Source: Fidelibacterota bacterium
GTDB lineage: Bacteria > Fidelibacterota > Marinisomatia > Marinisomatales > Marinisomataceae
Direction: 5' to 3'
Length of the DNA: 64,000 nt
Assembly: GCA_019654715.1 (NCBI GenBank)
Contig: BPEH01000003.1
Span: 1-64,000, forward strand
Below, in pieces: positions 1-9,832 of the stretch. Both the position numbers and the translations under genes were made by a program. Each line of letters starts with the position of its first letter. Position 1 is the stretch's first letter. The notes beneath the pieces are model-generated. The model saw only the letters and a list, made by a program, of their open reading frames with translations. It searched no databases and was not told the DNA's origin.

Positions 1-348
1 CGTCATTTTGCATCATTTAATTTAGAAATGATTTGGAACACCGCTATTAACAAATTATCCGATGGACAAAAACATTGGTTAAAAATTGTTATTGGTTTAG
101 AGAAAGATCCAAGAGTTTTATTGATTGATGATTATGGTGTATATATAGACAACAAAAGTGAAATGATTTTTCGAAGAAAATTACTCAAAATGAATGATGT
201 TTTAGGAACAACAATTCTTCTTTCATCTCATAGCGATTATTTTCTGAAACAATTTGCAAATGTAGTTATATACTTAGATAATGGGCATATATCAAAAATT
301 AGAAAAGGTTATAAACGATCAAATTATGGCAGAAGAAATAAAAAATAA
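1..348 (+). CDS. ABC transporter ATP-binding protein, 3' part (cut by window edge)
   Basis: The C-terminal part of an ABC-type ATPase is open from the first base, so the gene begins outside the window. Visible motifs in order are a signature-like LSDGQ, a Walker B stretch VLLIDDYG, and an H-loop histidine in LLSSHS. The fragment then ends with the usual short tail (YLDNGHISKI). The Walker A region is missing because of the cut. The glutamate normally following Walker B aspartate appears as a second Asp (IDD), which would be atypical for an efficient hydrolase. The substrate cannot be told. Its end overlaps the start of the next, exported protein, so an envelope export role is possible but only inferred. 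Confidence 0.8.
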   Translation, partial: RHFASFNLEMIWNTAINKLSDGQKHWLKIVIGLEKDPRVLLIDDYGVYIDNKSEMIFRRKLLKMNDVLGTTILLSSHSDYFLKQFANVVIYLDNGHISKIRKGYKRSNYGRRNKK

Positions 349-1829
349 ATTAATTCAATTATTTCTGTTTATAGCTTTTTCTGTTAACCCTTTAATTGCT
401 CAGCCAGACAATCGTTTTGATCCGTTTGATTGGGAAATGTATAGTCAGCCTGGTAGAATTAATTCAATCTCTGAAGACAATACTTATTTCTATTTTGGGA
501 CCGAGAATGCAGGGATTCTGCGTTTTAATAAATTTTCCGAACAATTTGATATTCCGATTACTCGAGCTCAAGGATTGCATTCAAAGTCAGTCAAACATGT
601 TTACTTTGATGAATACACAGGAATTTTGTGGGCTGTTGGGGATAAGTTTATAGAGTATAGTTTCTCAAAAACAGGTGGATGGCAAAAATCTGCGTTAACC
701 AAAGCGCGAATTCTAGATATTGGATCTAGCAATAATTATCTATGGCTTAGGTCAGGTCCAAATTTTACAAAATTAGATCATATCAACGGTGTTAATTTGG
801 GAACGTATTCATCTCCAGATGAATCCAATGTTAATTGGGGAGATGTTTCTTATAACTATATGAACCTAATAAACTTTGATTTTAATGATTATTTTGTTGA
901 GGATGCGTGGTTATTAACTATCAATGGAGCGTCAGATAGTAGGGGAGAGTTCTTAAAGTATAAATCTTATTATAAATCAGAACACAAATTCAGTTGGATT
1001 GGTTTGGATAACGGAGCATTATTACAGATAGATAAATTTAGTAAATCAATTAAACCAATCTTTCATGGTTTAGGAACTAATTTGATAAGAGATGTTCTTG
1101 TTGATGGTGATTTCCTATGGATTGTAGGTGAGGAAGGAATTACAAAATTTGATATGATTCAGAATACATCTGAAGTACTTAGACCTGAAGAGTATTTTCA
1201 ATTTGATGGGCGTGCTATATCTTCACTATTAAAAGTTGGTAATGAATTTTGGTTTGGACTCAATGGTTATATACTTGTTTATAATACAAAAAAAGATTCA
1301 TTTACTAGATTCCGATCTGAATCAATGATTACTGATTTAGCGCTAAAAGATGATAAGGTTTGGATTTCCAATGTAAGATACGGTGTTGGTGATATCTTTG
1401 CGATTGATATAGAATCCAAAACAAAGCTAGAAGAGGAAATTCCTAATGTGCCCAATCAAGATTGGAATGAAATTTTGGTTATGAGATATAACGCTAAATC
1501 TAAAGGAATAGAAGCAGCATTTTATAAAGATAAGAAAGTATATTTTTCTAATGAGAACGGTATATACAATAAACAGTGTAAGGCCATCAAATTTAACGGT
1601 AAACTCAAGTTTATATTTTAATGGTGCCGTAAATGATATTTTGGTTTTGGAAGAATTCATGTTTATAGCGACAGAAAGAGGATTGTTTGTTGTTGATTTA
1701 AGATCTAAAAAACTATTGGAACATTATGATTTTCTATTTTTACGCGATATTATTGAAATAAATTATTTTTCAGATTTTTTAGTATTACTTACTAGGGATG
1801 GATTAGTTAAGTTTAATATGGAGTTATAG
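326..1829 (+). CDS. Exported beta-propeller-like protein (one frame break)
   Basis: I chose the ATG inside the end of the ABC gene because it gives a clean signal peptide (basic start, hydrophobic LFLFIAFSVNPLIA, then Q). The mature part contains recurring short segments such as YFGTENAGILRF, WIGLDNGALLQID, WIVGEEGITKFD and IATERGLFVVDL. These resemble blades of two-component-regulator-type propellers. The frame breaks near 1560-1575: the first frame stops at 1621, while the protein continues in another frame to 1829 with a further blade-like segment. The next gene starts on the last base of its stop codon. The function is unknown. Pairing with a GWxTD protein suggests an envelope or surface role, which is inference. 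Confidence 0.6.
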
Positions 1830-3061
1830 TGAAGAAATTTCTTATTTGTATATTATTAGTTGGTTTAATTTTTCCTCAAAACAGAAATCAAAGAGATTTA
1901 GATCGCAATATTGATCAATTTCGAATGATTTCTTTTACACGTCCTTTAGAATCAGGCTTAGTTGAGATAATGTCTTTTGTTGTTATCCCAAATCGATCCC
2001 TTCAGTTTATCAAAGAAAAGAATAAATTTATTGCAGAATATGATGCAAACATATTTGTTACAACCGATGATGAAGATGTACAAGTTGCAACTGGTTCTTT
2101 TTCAGATAAAATTGTATCTAACAGGTTTTCTGAAACTACTTCTAAGGTTAAAAGTACAGTTCTAAACACTTCTTTTGTTGTGCCTTTAGGTGATTATAAT
2201 GTTTCTATGACGGTGAAAGATCTTGACACAAAGTTGAGCAGTAAAAAGAATAACGAAGTAAAGCTAAAACAATTCTCGAATGATTCTCAAATTTATGATC
2301 CAATATTTATAAAAGAAGCAAAAGGGGAATGGGGATTTAAATCTAATGAATTTCCAATCGATGCCAATCAGATAGTTGTTAAAAATAATGAAATAAAATT
2401 CTACCAATATGCTACTGTTGATATAGGAGAATATGAAATGGTTATCAATATATTGAGTGGAAAAGAAGTGCAGTGGAATAAGACAATTAATTCATCGAGT
2501 GATAGTAGAATTGTTTCCCATTTAATTACAGTTCCTACGACGGATATAGATAAAAAAGATTTAAAAGTACAAATCTCTATAAATCAAAAGAATTCTACAG
2601 AATCCAGATCTTTGGGATTCAGATTTAGAAATTCTTTTATGCCTGATAGCATTAATAATATTGATTTAGCATTATCTCAAATGAGCTATATCTTAACACC
2701 TGAGGAAAGAAAAGAACTAAAAAAACTAAAGCAAAGTGACAAAGAAAATTTTTTCAAAAAAGCATGGGCAAGAAGAGATCCAAAACCGGATACAAAGATT
2801 AATGAATTAATGGATGAGTATTATGCAAGAGTTGCATTTACAGAGGAGAATTTTTCTAGAGGAACTGCAGGAGGTTGGCGATCTGATATGGGTATGATCT
2901 TTATTTTATTTGGTAAACCTGATGATATTCAGAGATATTCCTCAATGCAGAGCAATTATAGCTATGAAACTTGGTATTATTTCTCTATTGGACAAGAATT
3001 TGCCTTTATTGATGATTATGGTTTTGGTGATTATAGATTAAGATATCCATTTGTATACTAA
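1829..3061 (+). CDS. GWxTD domain-containing exported protein
   Basis: It starts at a GTG overlapping the preceding stop by one base and encodes a signal peptide (KKFLICILLVGLIFPQ). The N-terminal about 250 residues look beta-rich. The C-terminal third carries the diagnostic GWxTD-type block, here GGWRSDMGMIFILFGKPDD followed by a Tyr/Trp-rich stretch with ETWYYF. GWxTD proteins are common in Bacteroidota, Neomarinimicrobiota and Acidobacteriota, but their function is unknown. At 410 residues it is a normal length. The third position of the motif has shifted (W-R-S-D instead of W-x-T-D). Confidence 0.85.
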   Translation: MKKFLICILLVGLIFPQNRNQRDLDRNIDQFRMISFTRPLESGLVEIMSFVVIPNRSLQFIKEKNKFIAEYDANIFVTTDDEDVQVATGSFSDKIVSNRFSETTSKVKSTVLNTSFVVPLGDYNVSMTVKDLDTKLSSKKNNEVKLKQFSNDSQIYDPIFIKEAKGEWGFKSNEFPIDANQIVVKNNEIKFYQYATVDIGEYEMVINILSGKEVQWNKTINSSSDSRIVSHLITVPTTDIDKKDLKVQISINQKNSTESRSLGFRFRNSFMPDSINNIDLALSQMSYILTPEERKELKKLKQSDKENFFKKAWARRDPKPDTKINELMDEYYARVAFTEENFSRGTAGGWRSDMGMIFILFGKPDDIQRYSSMQSNYSYETWYYFSIGQEFAFIDDYGFGDYRLRYPFVY

Positions 3062-3065
3062 TTTT

Positions 3066-3626
3066 ATGAGTAAAGAAGACTACAAGAAAAAATACAAGGA
3101 ATTAAAAAAAGCACAGGAAGAACTTCATAAAGGTCATAAGGATTCTATGCAGAAATTAGAAAATTCTATGCGAGAGTTAGAAAAATTAATAGGACCTAGT
3201 GATAGTGAAATCAGTTCTGAATCTTATCAGTTATATACAGATGGTGCAGCTGAATTTGATGATGATTATAAACCAATTAATGCCGCAATTGGAGGACTTC
3301 TAAAAAAAGGTGACAAAGTAATTTTTTCTTTTGCCGAAAATATCGGTAGTGGTCGCACAAGCAATGAAGCAGAATATTTAGCTTTAATTAAAGGAATTCA
3401 AGGATGTCTTGAATACGAAGTTTATGATATTAGTATATGCGCTGATAGCAAATTAGTTGTTAATCAGGTTAACGGTAAATATAAGCTAAAAGATTCTAAA
3501 ATGATCAAGCTTCATGGCGAAGTGATAAAACTATGTTCTAAGCTAAAATCTTGGAATATATCTCATGTAGTTAGAGAAAAAAACACAGAAGCTGATGATT
3601 TAAGCAAAAAAGGATTAAGGAAATAA
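3066..3626 (+). CDS. Ribonuclease H-like protein with N-terminal coiled coil
   Basis: The first about 45 residues are charged and helical (Lys/Glu rich, likely coiled coil). An RNase HI-type fold follows. All four acidic positions are visible: Asp59 in LYTDGA, Glu101/103 in SNEAEYLAL, Asp127 in ICADSKLVVNQ, and Asp177/178 in NTEADDLSKKG. This pattern is typical of the RnhA-like (RVT_3) branch that cleaves RNA in RNA:DNA hybrids. I preferred the ATG at 3066 to the TTG 15 bases upstream. It follows the GWxTD gene within a few bases, and the shape operon begins about 40 bases downstream. Confidence 0.85.
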   Translation: MSKEDYKKKYKELKKAQEELHKGHKDSMQKLENSMRELEKLIGPSDSEISSESYQLYTDGAAEFDDDYKPINAAIGGLLKKGDKVIFSFAENIGSGRTSNEAEYLALIKGIQGCLEYEVYDISICADSKLVVNQVNGKYKLKDSKMIKLHGEVIKLCSKLKSWNISHVVREKNTEADDLSKKGLRK

Positions 3627-3666
3627 AAAGATAATGAATAGGAATAATATTTTATAAATTGCATTC

Positions 3667-4710
3667 ATGAAATTTAAGTTTTTAGAAAATATAGTAGGTA
3701 GTTTTGATTGGGTGAGCGGTGATATTGCTATTGATTTAGGTACGGCAAATACTTTGATATGGCTTTCAGGAAGAGGACTTATTATAAATGAACCTTCAAT
3801 TATTGCAAAATCAACACAGACGGGTAAAGTCCTAGCTGTTGGAGATCAAGCTAAAGAAATGTTAGGGAAAACACACCAAGGGATTGAGACAATTCGACCT
3901 TTAAGAGATGGTGTAATCGATGACTTTGATGCTGTTTATTCAATGCTCGATAGTTTTATCAAAAAAATAAATTTAAATCGCCTTAGAAGACCAAAAATAG
4001 TAATCTGTGTACCTTCTGATGTTACTGCAGTTGAGAAAAAAGCTGTAAAGGATGCTGCTGAAAAACAAGCTGCAAGAGAAGTGTTTCTAGTTGATGAGCC
4101 TGTTGCAGCCGCAATAGGCATTGGACTTGATATCAGTAAACCTTTAGGCAATATTATTGTTGATATAGGCGGCGGAACTACTGAAGTAGCAGTTATATCC
4201 TTAAATGGTGTTGTTACAAAAAAAGCAATTAGAGTTGCTGGTGATGAGATGGACGAAGCCATTATACATTGGTTTAGAAATGAACACAAACTTGAAATCG
4301 GAGAACAGACTGCAGAAGAAATTAAGATTTCCGTTGGTTCTGCCATGAGAGTTCGTTCTAAGAATATTGTAGTAAAGGGTAGAGATTTGGTATCGGGTAT
4401 TCCTAAGACTCTAGAAGTTCGATCTGATGAGGTTAGACAAGCTTTAAAAGATCCAGTAACTAGAATTGTAGAAGTTATAAAACAAGCATTAGAAGATACC
4501 CCCCCTCAGTTATCTGCAGATATTGTAGAAAGAGGGATTATTTTAGCTGGTGGAGGATCTTTGTTAAAAGGTATTGATCAGGTTTTAAGAGAGAAGACAG
4601 GAGTACCTGTTAATGTCGCTGATGAACCACACTTAAGTGTTGTAAAGGGTTGTGGTATAATTATTGAGAATCTTGAAAAATATCAAAATGTAATAAATCG
4701 GAATATCTAA
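3667..4710 (+). CDS. mreB: Rod shape-determining protein MreB
   Basis: This is a bacterial actin homologue that polymerises under the inner membrane and directs lateral peptidoglycan synthesis. The N-terminal phosphate-1 motif reads IAIDLGTANTLIW and the phosphate-2 motif reads NIIVDIGGGTTEVAVISL. The adenosine motif is GIILAGGGSLLKG. Its 347 residues match the family length closely with no gaps. It heads the mreBCD-PBP2-rodA cluster. A 40-base AT-rich gap separates it from the RNase H gene, so it may have its own promoter, though I see no convincing boxes. Confidence 0.98.
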   Translation: MKFKFLENIVGSFDWVSGDIAIDLGTANTLIWLSGRGLIINEPSIIAKSTQTGKVLAVGDQAKEMLGKTHQGIETIRPLRDGVIDDFDAVYSMLDSFIKKINLNRLRRPKIVICVPSDVTAVEKKAVKDAAEKQAAREVFLVDEPVAAAIGIGLDISKPLGNIIVDIGGGTTEVAVISLNGVVTKKAIRVAGDEMDEAIIHWFRNEHKLEIGEQTAEEIKISVGSAMRVRSKNIVVKGRDLVSGIPKTLEVRSDEVRQALKDPVTRIVEVIKQALEDTPPQLSADIVERGIILAGGGSLLKGIDQVLREKTGVPVNVADEPHLSVVKGCGIIIENLEKYQNVINRNI

Positions 4711-4723
4711 ATTTCTATTAAGA

Positions 4724-5518
4724 ATGGCTAATGCTGGATTATTGAATGAAAAAAATTTACCTGTCTCCACTTTATTAATCTGTATTCTTTTATCGATTTT
4801 TCTGATTTTCTCAAGTGAAAATGAAAAAATCCAGTCTTTTAGAGTATATACTACAGATAAATTTTCTTTTTTATATCAACCATTTAATTGGATTGATAAC
4901 CAGTCTTTTTTAATGAAAAGGGTAGAAGTTCTTGCATCAGAAAATTTGAAATTAAATTTAGAAAATCAAATTTTATCTTCAAATGAACTGGAAAATAAAC
5001 GTTTACGTGAGTTTCTTGATTTCAAAGCAAAAAGAGATTATAATTTTATCGGTTCAGATGTTATATCGAAGGGAACTAACTCTAATCTTAATGCTTTTCT
5101 AATTAACCAAGGGTCAAATAGTGGAGTGAAAAAAAATGATCCTGTACTATCTTCAAAAGGGGTTGTTGGAAAAATTATCGCTGTATCTGATAACCATTCT
5201 TCTGTGCAACTTATAAGTGATGGCAATTTTAGGCTTAGTGTTAAGATAGTACCATCTGAAAGTGAAGGCATAATGCGCTGGAGAAGTAATCAGATTTGTG
5301 AAATATTTGAGGTTAAAAAAACTGCAAAAGTTAATATTGGGGATATAGTATTAACATCAAATCTTAGTTCTTATTTTCCTCCAGATCTTCCAGTAGGTAA
5401 GGTTATAAGTATTCATGACAAATCGGATAGCTTTAATAAAATTGTTCGTTTAGAACTTTATGCTGATTTGTCTACAATAAATCAGTTGTTTATTATTGTT
5501 GACACGGATGGGGAATAA
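4724..5518 (+). CDS. mreC: Rod shape-determining protein MreC
   Basis: A single N-terminal transmembrane helix (TLLICILLSIFLIFSS) is followed by a coiled-coil segment rich in Leu/Asn/Glu. The two beta-barrel MreC region follows, with the conserved GSNSGVKKNDPVLSSKGVVG block and LTSNLSSYFPPDLPVGKV near the end. MreC is the periplasmic scaffold linking MreB/MreD to PBP2. Length (264) is typical. It lies 13 bases after mreB and 6 bases before mreD. Confidence 0.95.
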   Translation: MANAGLLNEKNLPVSTLLICILLSIFLIFSSENEKIQSFRVYTTDKFSFLYQPFNWIDNQSFLMKRVEVLASENLKLNLENQILSSNELENKRLREFLDFKAKRDYNFIGSDVISKGTNSNLNAFLINQGSNSGVKKNDPVLSSKGVVGKIIAVSDNHSSVQLISDGNFRLSVKIVPSESEGIMRWRSNQICEIFEVKKTAKVNIGDIVLTSNLSSYFPPDLPVGKVISIHDKSDSFNKIVRLELYADLSTINQLFIIVDTDGE

Positions 5519-5524
5519 ATTATT

Positions 5525-6001
5525 ATGAGATTATTTATCCAATATTTTTGTTTAGCAGTTGTTTTCCAGCTGATATTTTCTGAGCTTTTAACTATTAATG
5601 GATTTCAACCTAATATCATGTTGTTATTTGTTATTTTATCTCAGATGTCTCAGTCTAATACTTCGAAAGCTGTTATAATAGGTTTCTTAGTTGGATTAGT
5701 CTGTGATTTAGTCTTATTTACTGGTACATATCTAGGTTTATCAAGTTTAGTTTTCTCAATCTGTGCATTTATAGCATCTCGAATTCGTTTTAATTTTGTA
5801 TTTCAAACTTTTGATTTATACTGGATAACTACTTTATTGGTTGGTATAGTGATTTACTGTTTATTTAGATATGATTTCCTTTTCTTTAGCAACTTTTTCC
5901 TTTTTCTTAAAAGTGTAATTTCAATTTCATTATATTCTGTTTTTGTTTCCTTTATTTTGGTAAAACTCTTCTCGCTAAAGAGGGTTATATTAAGTGCTTA
6001 A
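5525..6001 (+). CDS. mreD: Rod shape-determining protein MreD
   Basis: This is a small, very hydrophobic protein (158 residues) with about five predicted transmembrane helices. The family-typical start pairs an early helix with GFQPNIMLLFVIL, followed by a GFLVGLVCDLVLF segment. MreD is poorly conserved in sequence, so the call rests on size, topology and position between mreC and the PBP2 gene. Its last 8 bases overlap the GTG start of the PBP2 gene, indicating translational coupling. Confidence 0.88.
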   Translation: MRLFIQYFCLAVVFQLIFSELLTINGFQPNIMLLFVILSQMSQSNTSKAVIIGFLVGLVCDLVLFTGTYLGLSSLVFSICAFIASRIRFNFVFQTFDLYWITTLLVGIVIYCLFRYDFLFFSNFFLFLKSVISISLYSVFVSFILVKLFSLKRVILSA

Positions 6002-7754
6002 GGTTGATAATAAAGCGGATCTATTTCATTACAGAACTTTGCTTTTTATCTTGTGTTTTTTATTGCTTGCCTTAATAGGGAGATACTATTATCTACAAGT
6101 AATTGAATATGAAAGGCATTTTTCCAAATCACAAATTAATCGTGTAAAAGCAGTTACAACTTATGCTCCGAGAGGTCTGATTTTAGATCGTTCTGGTGAA
6201 ATTCTTGTAGATAATTATCCAACGTATATTTTAACAGTGAAACCATATAAGCTAGAGGATAAAGAAGTTATATTTAAAAAATTAGCTCCAATTTTGGATA
6301 CAAATTTAGACGAATTAAACAGAAGGTATAAAAAGTATTATAGAGGGAAATTCCTTCCTGCTATCATTGGGAAAAATCTCTCATTTGAACAGATTTCTAA
6401 GATAGAAGAAAGAAGACTGGATTTTCCTGGATTTGAATATGAACGATTTGATGAAAGGATTTATCCTTCGCCGTTTAATGAAGCACATTTTTTAGGTTAC
6501 TTAAGAGAAGTAGATCGAGATACTATTCCATCTCTTGATAAGAGCCTTCTATATAGAGCAGGAGAATTAATTGGGTGGCAGGGAGTAGAAAAACAGTATG
6601 AGAAGCAATTAAGATTTTCTAAAGGAATTGATTATGTAGAGGTTGATACATATGGTAGAGAAATATTTGAATTAGAAGAAAACAAAATTCCTGCTTTTCC
6701 TGGGGAGAATCTTGTTTTATCAATTGATTCAAATCTACAAAAGTTTGTCAAGGGTTTATTGGCAGAAAAAAAAGGATCAATTATTATCTCCGATGTTAAT
6801 AGTGGTGGAATTCTCAGCATGGTTAGTAGCCCTTCTTATGATCTAGAGGTATACAGAGGAACAACATCTGAAGAAGATTGGGACATACTGCTCTCAGATG
6901 TCGATAAACCTCTACTCAATAGATCTATTTCAGGGCTATATCCCGCTGGTTCAATGCTAAAATTAATTACAACGATTAATCTTTTAGAAGACAATACCGT
7001 TGCTCTTTCTGATTCTACATTATGTGTAGGAGCAATAGAGTATGGGGGAAATGAGTTTCGTTGTTGGAATGAAAATGGACATGGTTATGTAGATTTAAAT
7101 GAAGCTATCATACAATCATGTAATATTTATTTTTATGAGAAAGTACAGTTGTTGTCTCTAGAGAGTTGGGTTGAAACTGCTAGAAATTTTGGGTTTAATA
7201 GTTTAAACAGAGATTGATTTACCAAATGAAAAAATTGGATTGATACCAGATCGAGAATTTTTTACTAAACAATATGGTAGATGGGGTTGGTCTGAGAGAG
7301 GAGTGTTATTAAATCTTACATTGGCCAAGGGGAATATTGGTGACTCCAATCCAAGGATTGCGTTTTATTAACCATATTGCATCAAAAGGGGAGACTGCAA
7401 AGTTAAAGATGAATCTTAATAAAGATGTTAGTTACTATGCTCCAATTGAGTATTCAGATAAAACATGGGATTATATATGGATTCGTTATTTGATGTAATT
7501 AATGCAACAGGAGGAACCGGTTGGAGGGCAATGTCTTCTAGTAAGGATTTGCAATTTTTTGGAAAAACTGGTACTGCAGAGAATCCTCACGGAGAGGCAC
7601 ATGCTTCGTTTATAGGATTTTTTGAGTTAAAGATAATAAATATTCAATTGTAATTATTGTCGAGAATGGAGGTAGCGGAGGTTGGGTAGCAGCTCCCTTG
7701 GCTGGTGATATAGTTCATATTTTATTAATAATTCACAAAATATTTGGCGGATAA
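5994..7754 (+). CDS. mrdA: Penicillin-binding protein 2, elongasome transpeptidase (frame breaks)
   Basis: This is a class B PBP that cross-links lateral-wall peptidoglycan with RodA and MreC. It has an N-terminal membrane anchor (LLFILCFLLLALIGRYYYLQ) and a dimerisation region with ILDRSGEILVDNYP. The transpeptidase domain has the active-site Ser-x-x-Lys (LYPAGSMLK, Ser about 320), SxN (QSCNIYF) and KTG (FFGKTGTAENPHG). The first frame ends at 7217. Homologous sequence continues through at least four frame changes (near 7205, 7345, 7475 and 7635) to a stop at 7752-7754, with WGWSERGVLLNLTLAKG and VENGGSGGWVAAPLA readable in between. I regard this as one gene with sequencing indels. It starts at GTG, overlapping mreD. 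Confidence 0.92.
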
Positions 7755-7760
7755 ATAATT

Positions 7761-8964
7761 ATGTCATCCAATAATTTATACTTTTTAGTCCAAAGGATTT
7801 AAGAAATCGAGTAATTGTATTAACAGGTGTATTGCTTATAATTGGCCTTGTTGCTCTTTATAGTATTTCTGATAACCTTTTCAATAGGAAGTTCATTTTT
7901 TAGGCAGTGTATATTCATATATTGTCATTTTTTGCTTATATATAAAAAGAACTATTCCTCTAAAGACTGTTCATGATTATTCAACAACATTTTTTAGGAA
8001 TAGCAATATTATGTTTTTTCCATTTTTTCTACCACAAGTTGAATATACATATCGATGGATTGATCTTGGTTTTATGACTTTCAACCATCAGAATACTTAA
8101 AGTTTGCATTGGGTTTTTGTCATAGCAAAATATTTGTCTAATCACCAACTTAAGTAAAATCTAAATCAATTGTTATATTCCTGATTTTAACTCTTTTTTT
8201 TGCTGGAATAGTATTAAATCAGCCAGATTTAGGGACAGCATTATTGTATGTGCCCTCTAATCCCAATGCTGCTTTGGGCTGGAGTTAATGGTTTTATTAT
8301 ATTTTTAATTATTACTCCAATAATTACTATACTTGCAGCATCAAATACTATTTTTTTCAGCTATGGGCTGTCATAATGTTTCTATGTTTTTTAATGTTTC
8401 GTCCAAAATTTTTTATCAGGTTCAGTGCTCTATTTTGCCAATATTTTTACGGGTTTATTGGCTCCATTTTTTTGGAATAATTTAGCAGAGTATCAAAAGC
8501 AAAGGATTCTAACCTTCTTAAATCCAGATCTTGATCCAATGGGATCCGCTTATCATATTATACAAAGTGTAACTGCAATTGGTTCTGGCGGTTTTTTTGG
8601 AAAAGGATTTGGTCATGGATCTCAAACCCAACTTAAGTTTTTACCTGTACAAGAATCAGATTTTATCTTATCAGTAATAGCTGAGGAGTTTGGATTTGTA
8701 GGGATTTTTCTTGTCATGATTATCTTCTTTTTATTTATTAAAACCTTGCTTGATATTGCATTTAAATTATCTGATTATTTTTCTAGTCTTGTCATAGTGG
8801 GTATAGCCTCAATTCTTTTATCTCATATATTTATCAATTCTGCAATGACTATAGGTTTATTGCCAGTGAAAGGATTACCATTGCCTTTTATTTCAGCAGG
8901 GGGATCTTTCTTATTGTCATGTTTTATAATGTTAAGTCTAGTAATTAATTTATCAGAAAATTAA
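7761..8964 (+). CDS. rodA: Peptidoglycan glycosyltransferase RodA (5' two thirds frame-broken)
   Basis: This is a SEDS-family polymerase working with PBP2. The start ATG lies 6 bases after the PBP2 stop. The segment RNRVIVLTGVLLIIGLVALY is readable near the N terminus, and LNQPDLGTAL and ASNTIFF-type fragments are readable in shifting frames between 7800 and 8420. The C-terminal 179 residues are in one clean frame and contain the SEDS hallmark FLNPDLDPMGSAYHIIQS, GFGHGSQTQLKFLP, ESDFILSVIAEEFGF and GLPLPFISAGGS. Indels between 7790 and 8420 are dense, the worst-read stretch of this operon. Confidence 0.9.
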
Positions 8965-9021
8965 TAATAATTGTCGGTTGAAGTTCTCATCCTATTTACT
9001 TAATTTTCTTGCTTCTTGGTG

Positions 9022-9831
9022 ATGGCAAAAAAAATCTTTTATATTACTAGCGAAATGGAGCCTTTTGCTTCGACGTCATCTTTATCTGATTATTCTTCTG
9101 ATGTTCCTTTAAATCTTCAGTCAAAAGGAAACGATGTAAGATGTTTGATGCCAAAATACGGCTTTATTAGTGAGAGAAAATATATCTTAAGAGAAGTAAT
9201 TCGCTTAAAAGAAATTTTTCTTAATTTTGATGATTCTGAACTCATATGTTCTGCTAAAAGCGCATTCCTGCCAAAATCTAGATTGCAGGTATATTTCTTA
9301 GAGGAAAAAGGATTTTTTGGAGAGTTAAATAATCTTTTGTATAAATCAAAAAATGGTCGATTTTTAACTGACAATGACAAACGATTTGCTTTTTATTGCC
9401 TCGCATCAATCAAAATGTTGCCAAATTTGTTTTGGTATCCAAATATTATTATTTGTAATGGTTGGACGGCAGCATTAATACCATTGTTTCTAAAAATTTT
9501 ATCAAAAGAGAATAAAGAGCTTTCAAAGATTAAATCTATTTATTTAACCAATTCTCTTAATGAAGATGTTATTTTTAATTCTAAAAATATAGGATTACAG
9601 GATGAAACTATTTCTTCAATTAAGTCGTTAAACTTAAATCAGATAGGATGTATGTTTGCAGATAAAACTATTATTGTTAATGGTGAAAAAAGTAATATAT
9701 CATCTAGGCTAATGAAATTAAAAATATTCAAAGATTCAAAAAAATGTTCTAGAGTTAACTTAAGTGGTGGCGATGAAATAGATTATTCACCTTTATTGGA
9801 TAAAATCGATCGTACAGTTAAGGTTCTATAA
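9022..9831 (+). CDS. Truncated glycogen/starch synthase-like protein (GT5 N-terminal domain only)
   Basis: About 270 residues match only the N-terminal Rossmann domain of glycogen synthase. The opening KIFYITSEMEPFASTSSLSD aligns with the start of GlgA, with DVRCLMPKYG, LTDNDKRFAFYC and PNIIICNGWTAALIPLF further on. The ADP-glucose-binding Lys-x-Gly-Gly is replaced by Ser-Thr-Ser-Ser, and the whole C-terminal GT-B domain is absent, so ordinary synthase activity is unlikely. As I recall, Bacteroidota carry a similar short, non-canonical paralogue next to a DUF4270 lipoprotein. Here too a lipoprotein follows 1 base later. I use ATG 9022 instead of the in-frame TTG two codons upstream. Confidence 0.75.
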   Translation: MAKKIFYITSEMEPFASTSSLSDYSSDVPLNLQSKGNDVRCLMPKYGFISERKYILREVIRLKEIFLNFDDSELICSAKSAFLPKSRLQVYFLEEKGFFGELNNLLYKSKNGRFLTDNDKRFAFYCLASIKMLPNLFWYPNIIICNGWTAALIPLFLKILSKENKELSKIKSIYLTNSLNEDVIFNSKNIGLQDETISSIKSLNLNQIGCMFADKTIIVNGEKSNISSRLMKLKIFKDSKKCSRVNLSGGDEIDYSPLLDKIDRTVKVL

Positions 9832-9832
9832 T

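Noticed and set aside
7217-8425. PBP2 and rodA as pseudogenes
   Set aside because: All catalytic motifs remain readable in alternating frames; loss of both in a rod-shape operon with intact mreBCD is unlikely compared with sequencing indels.
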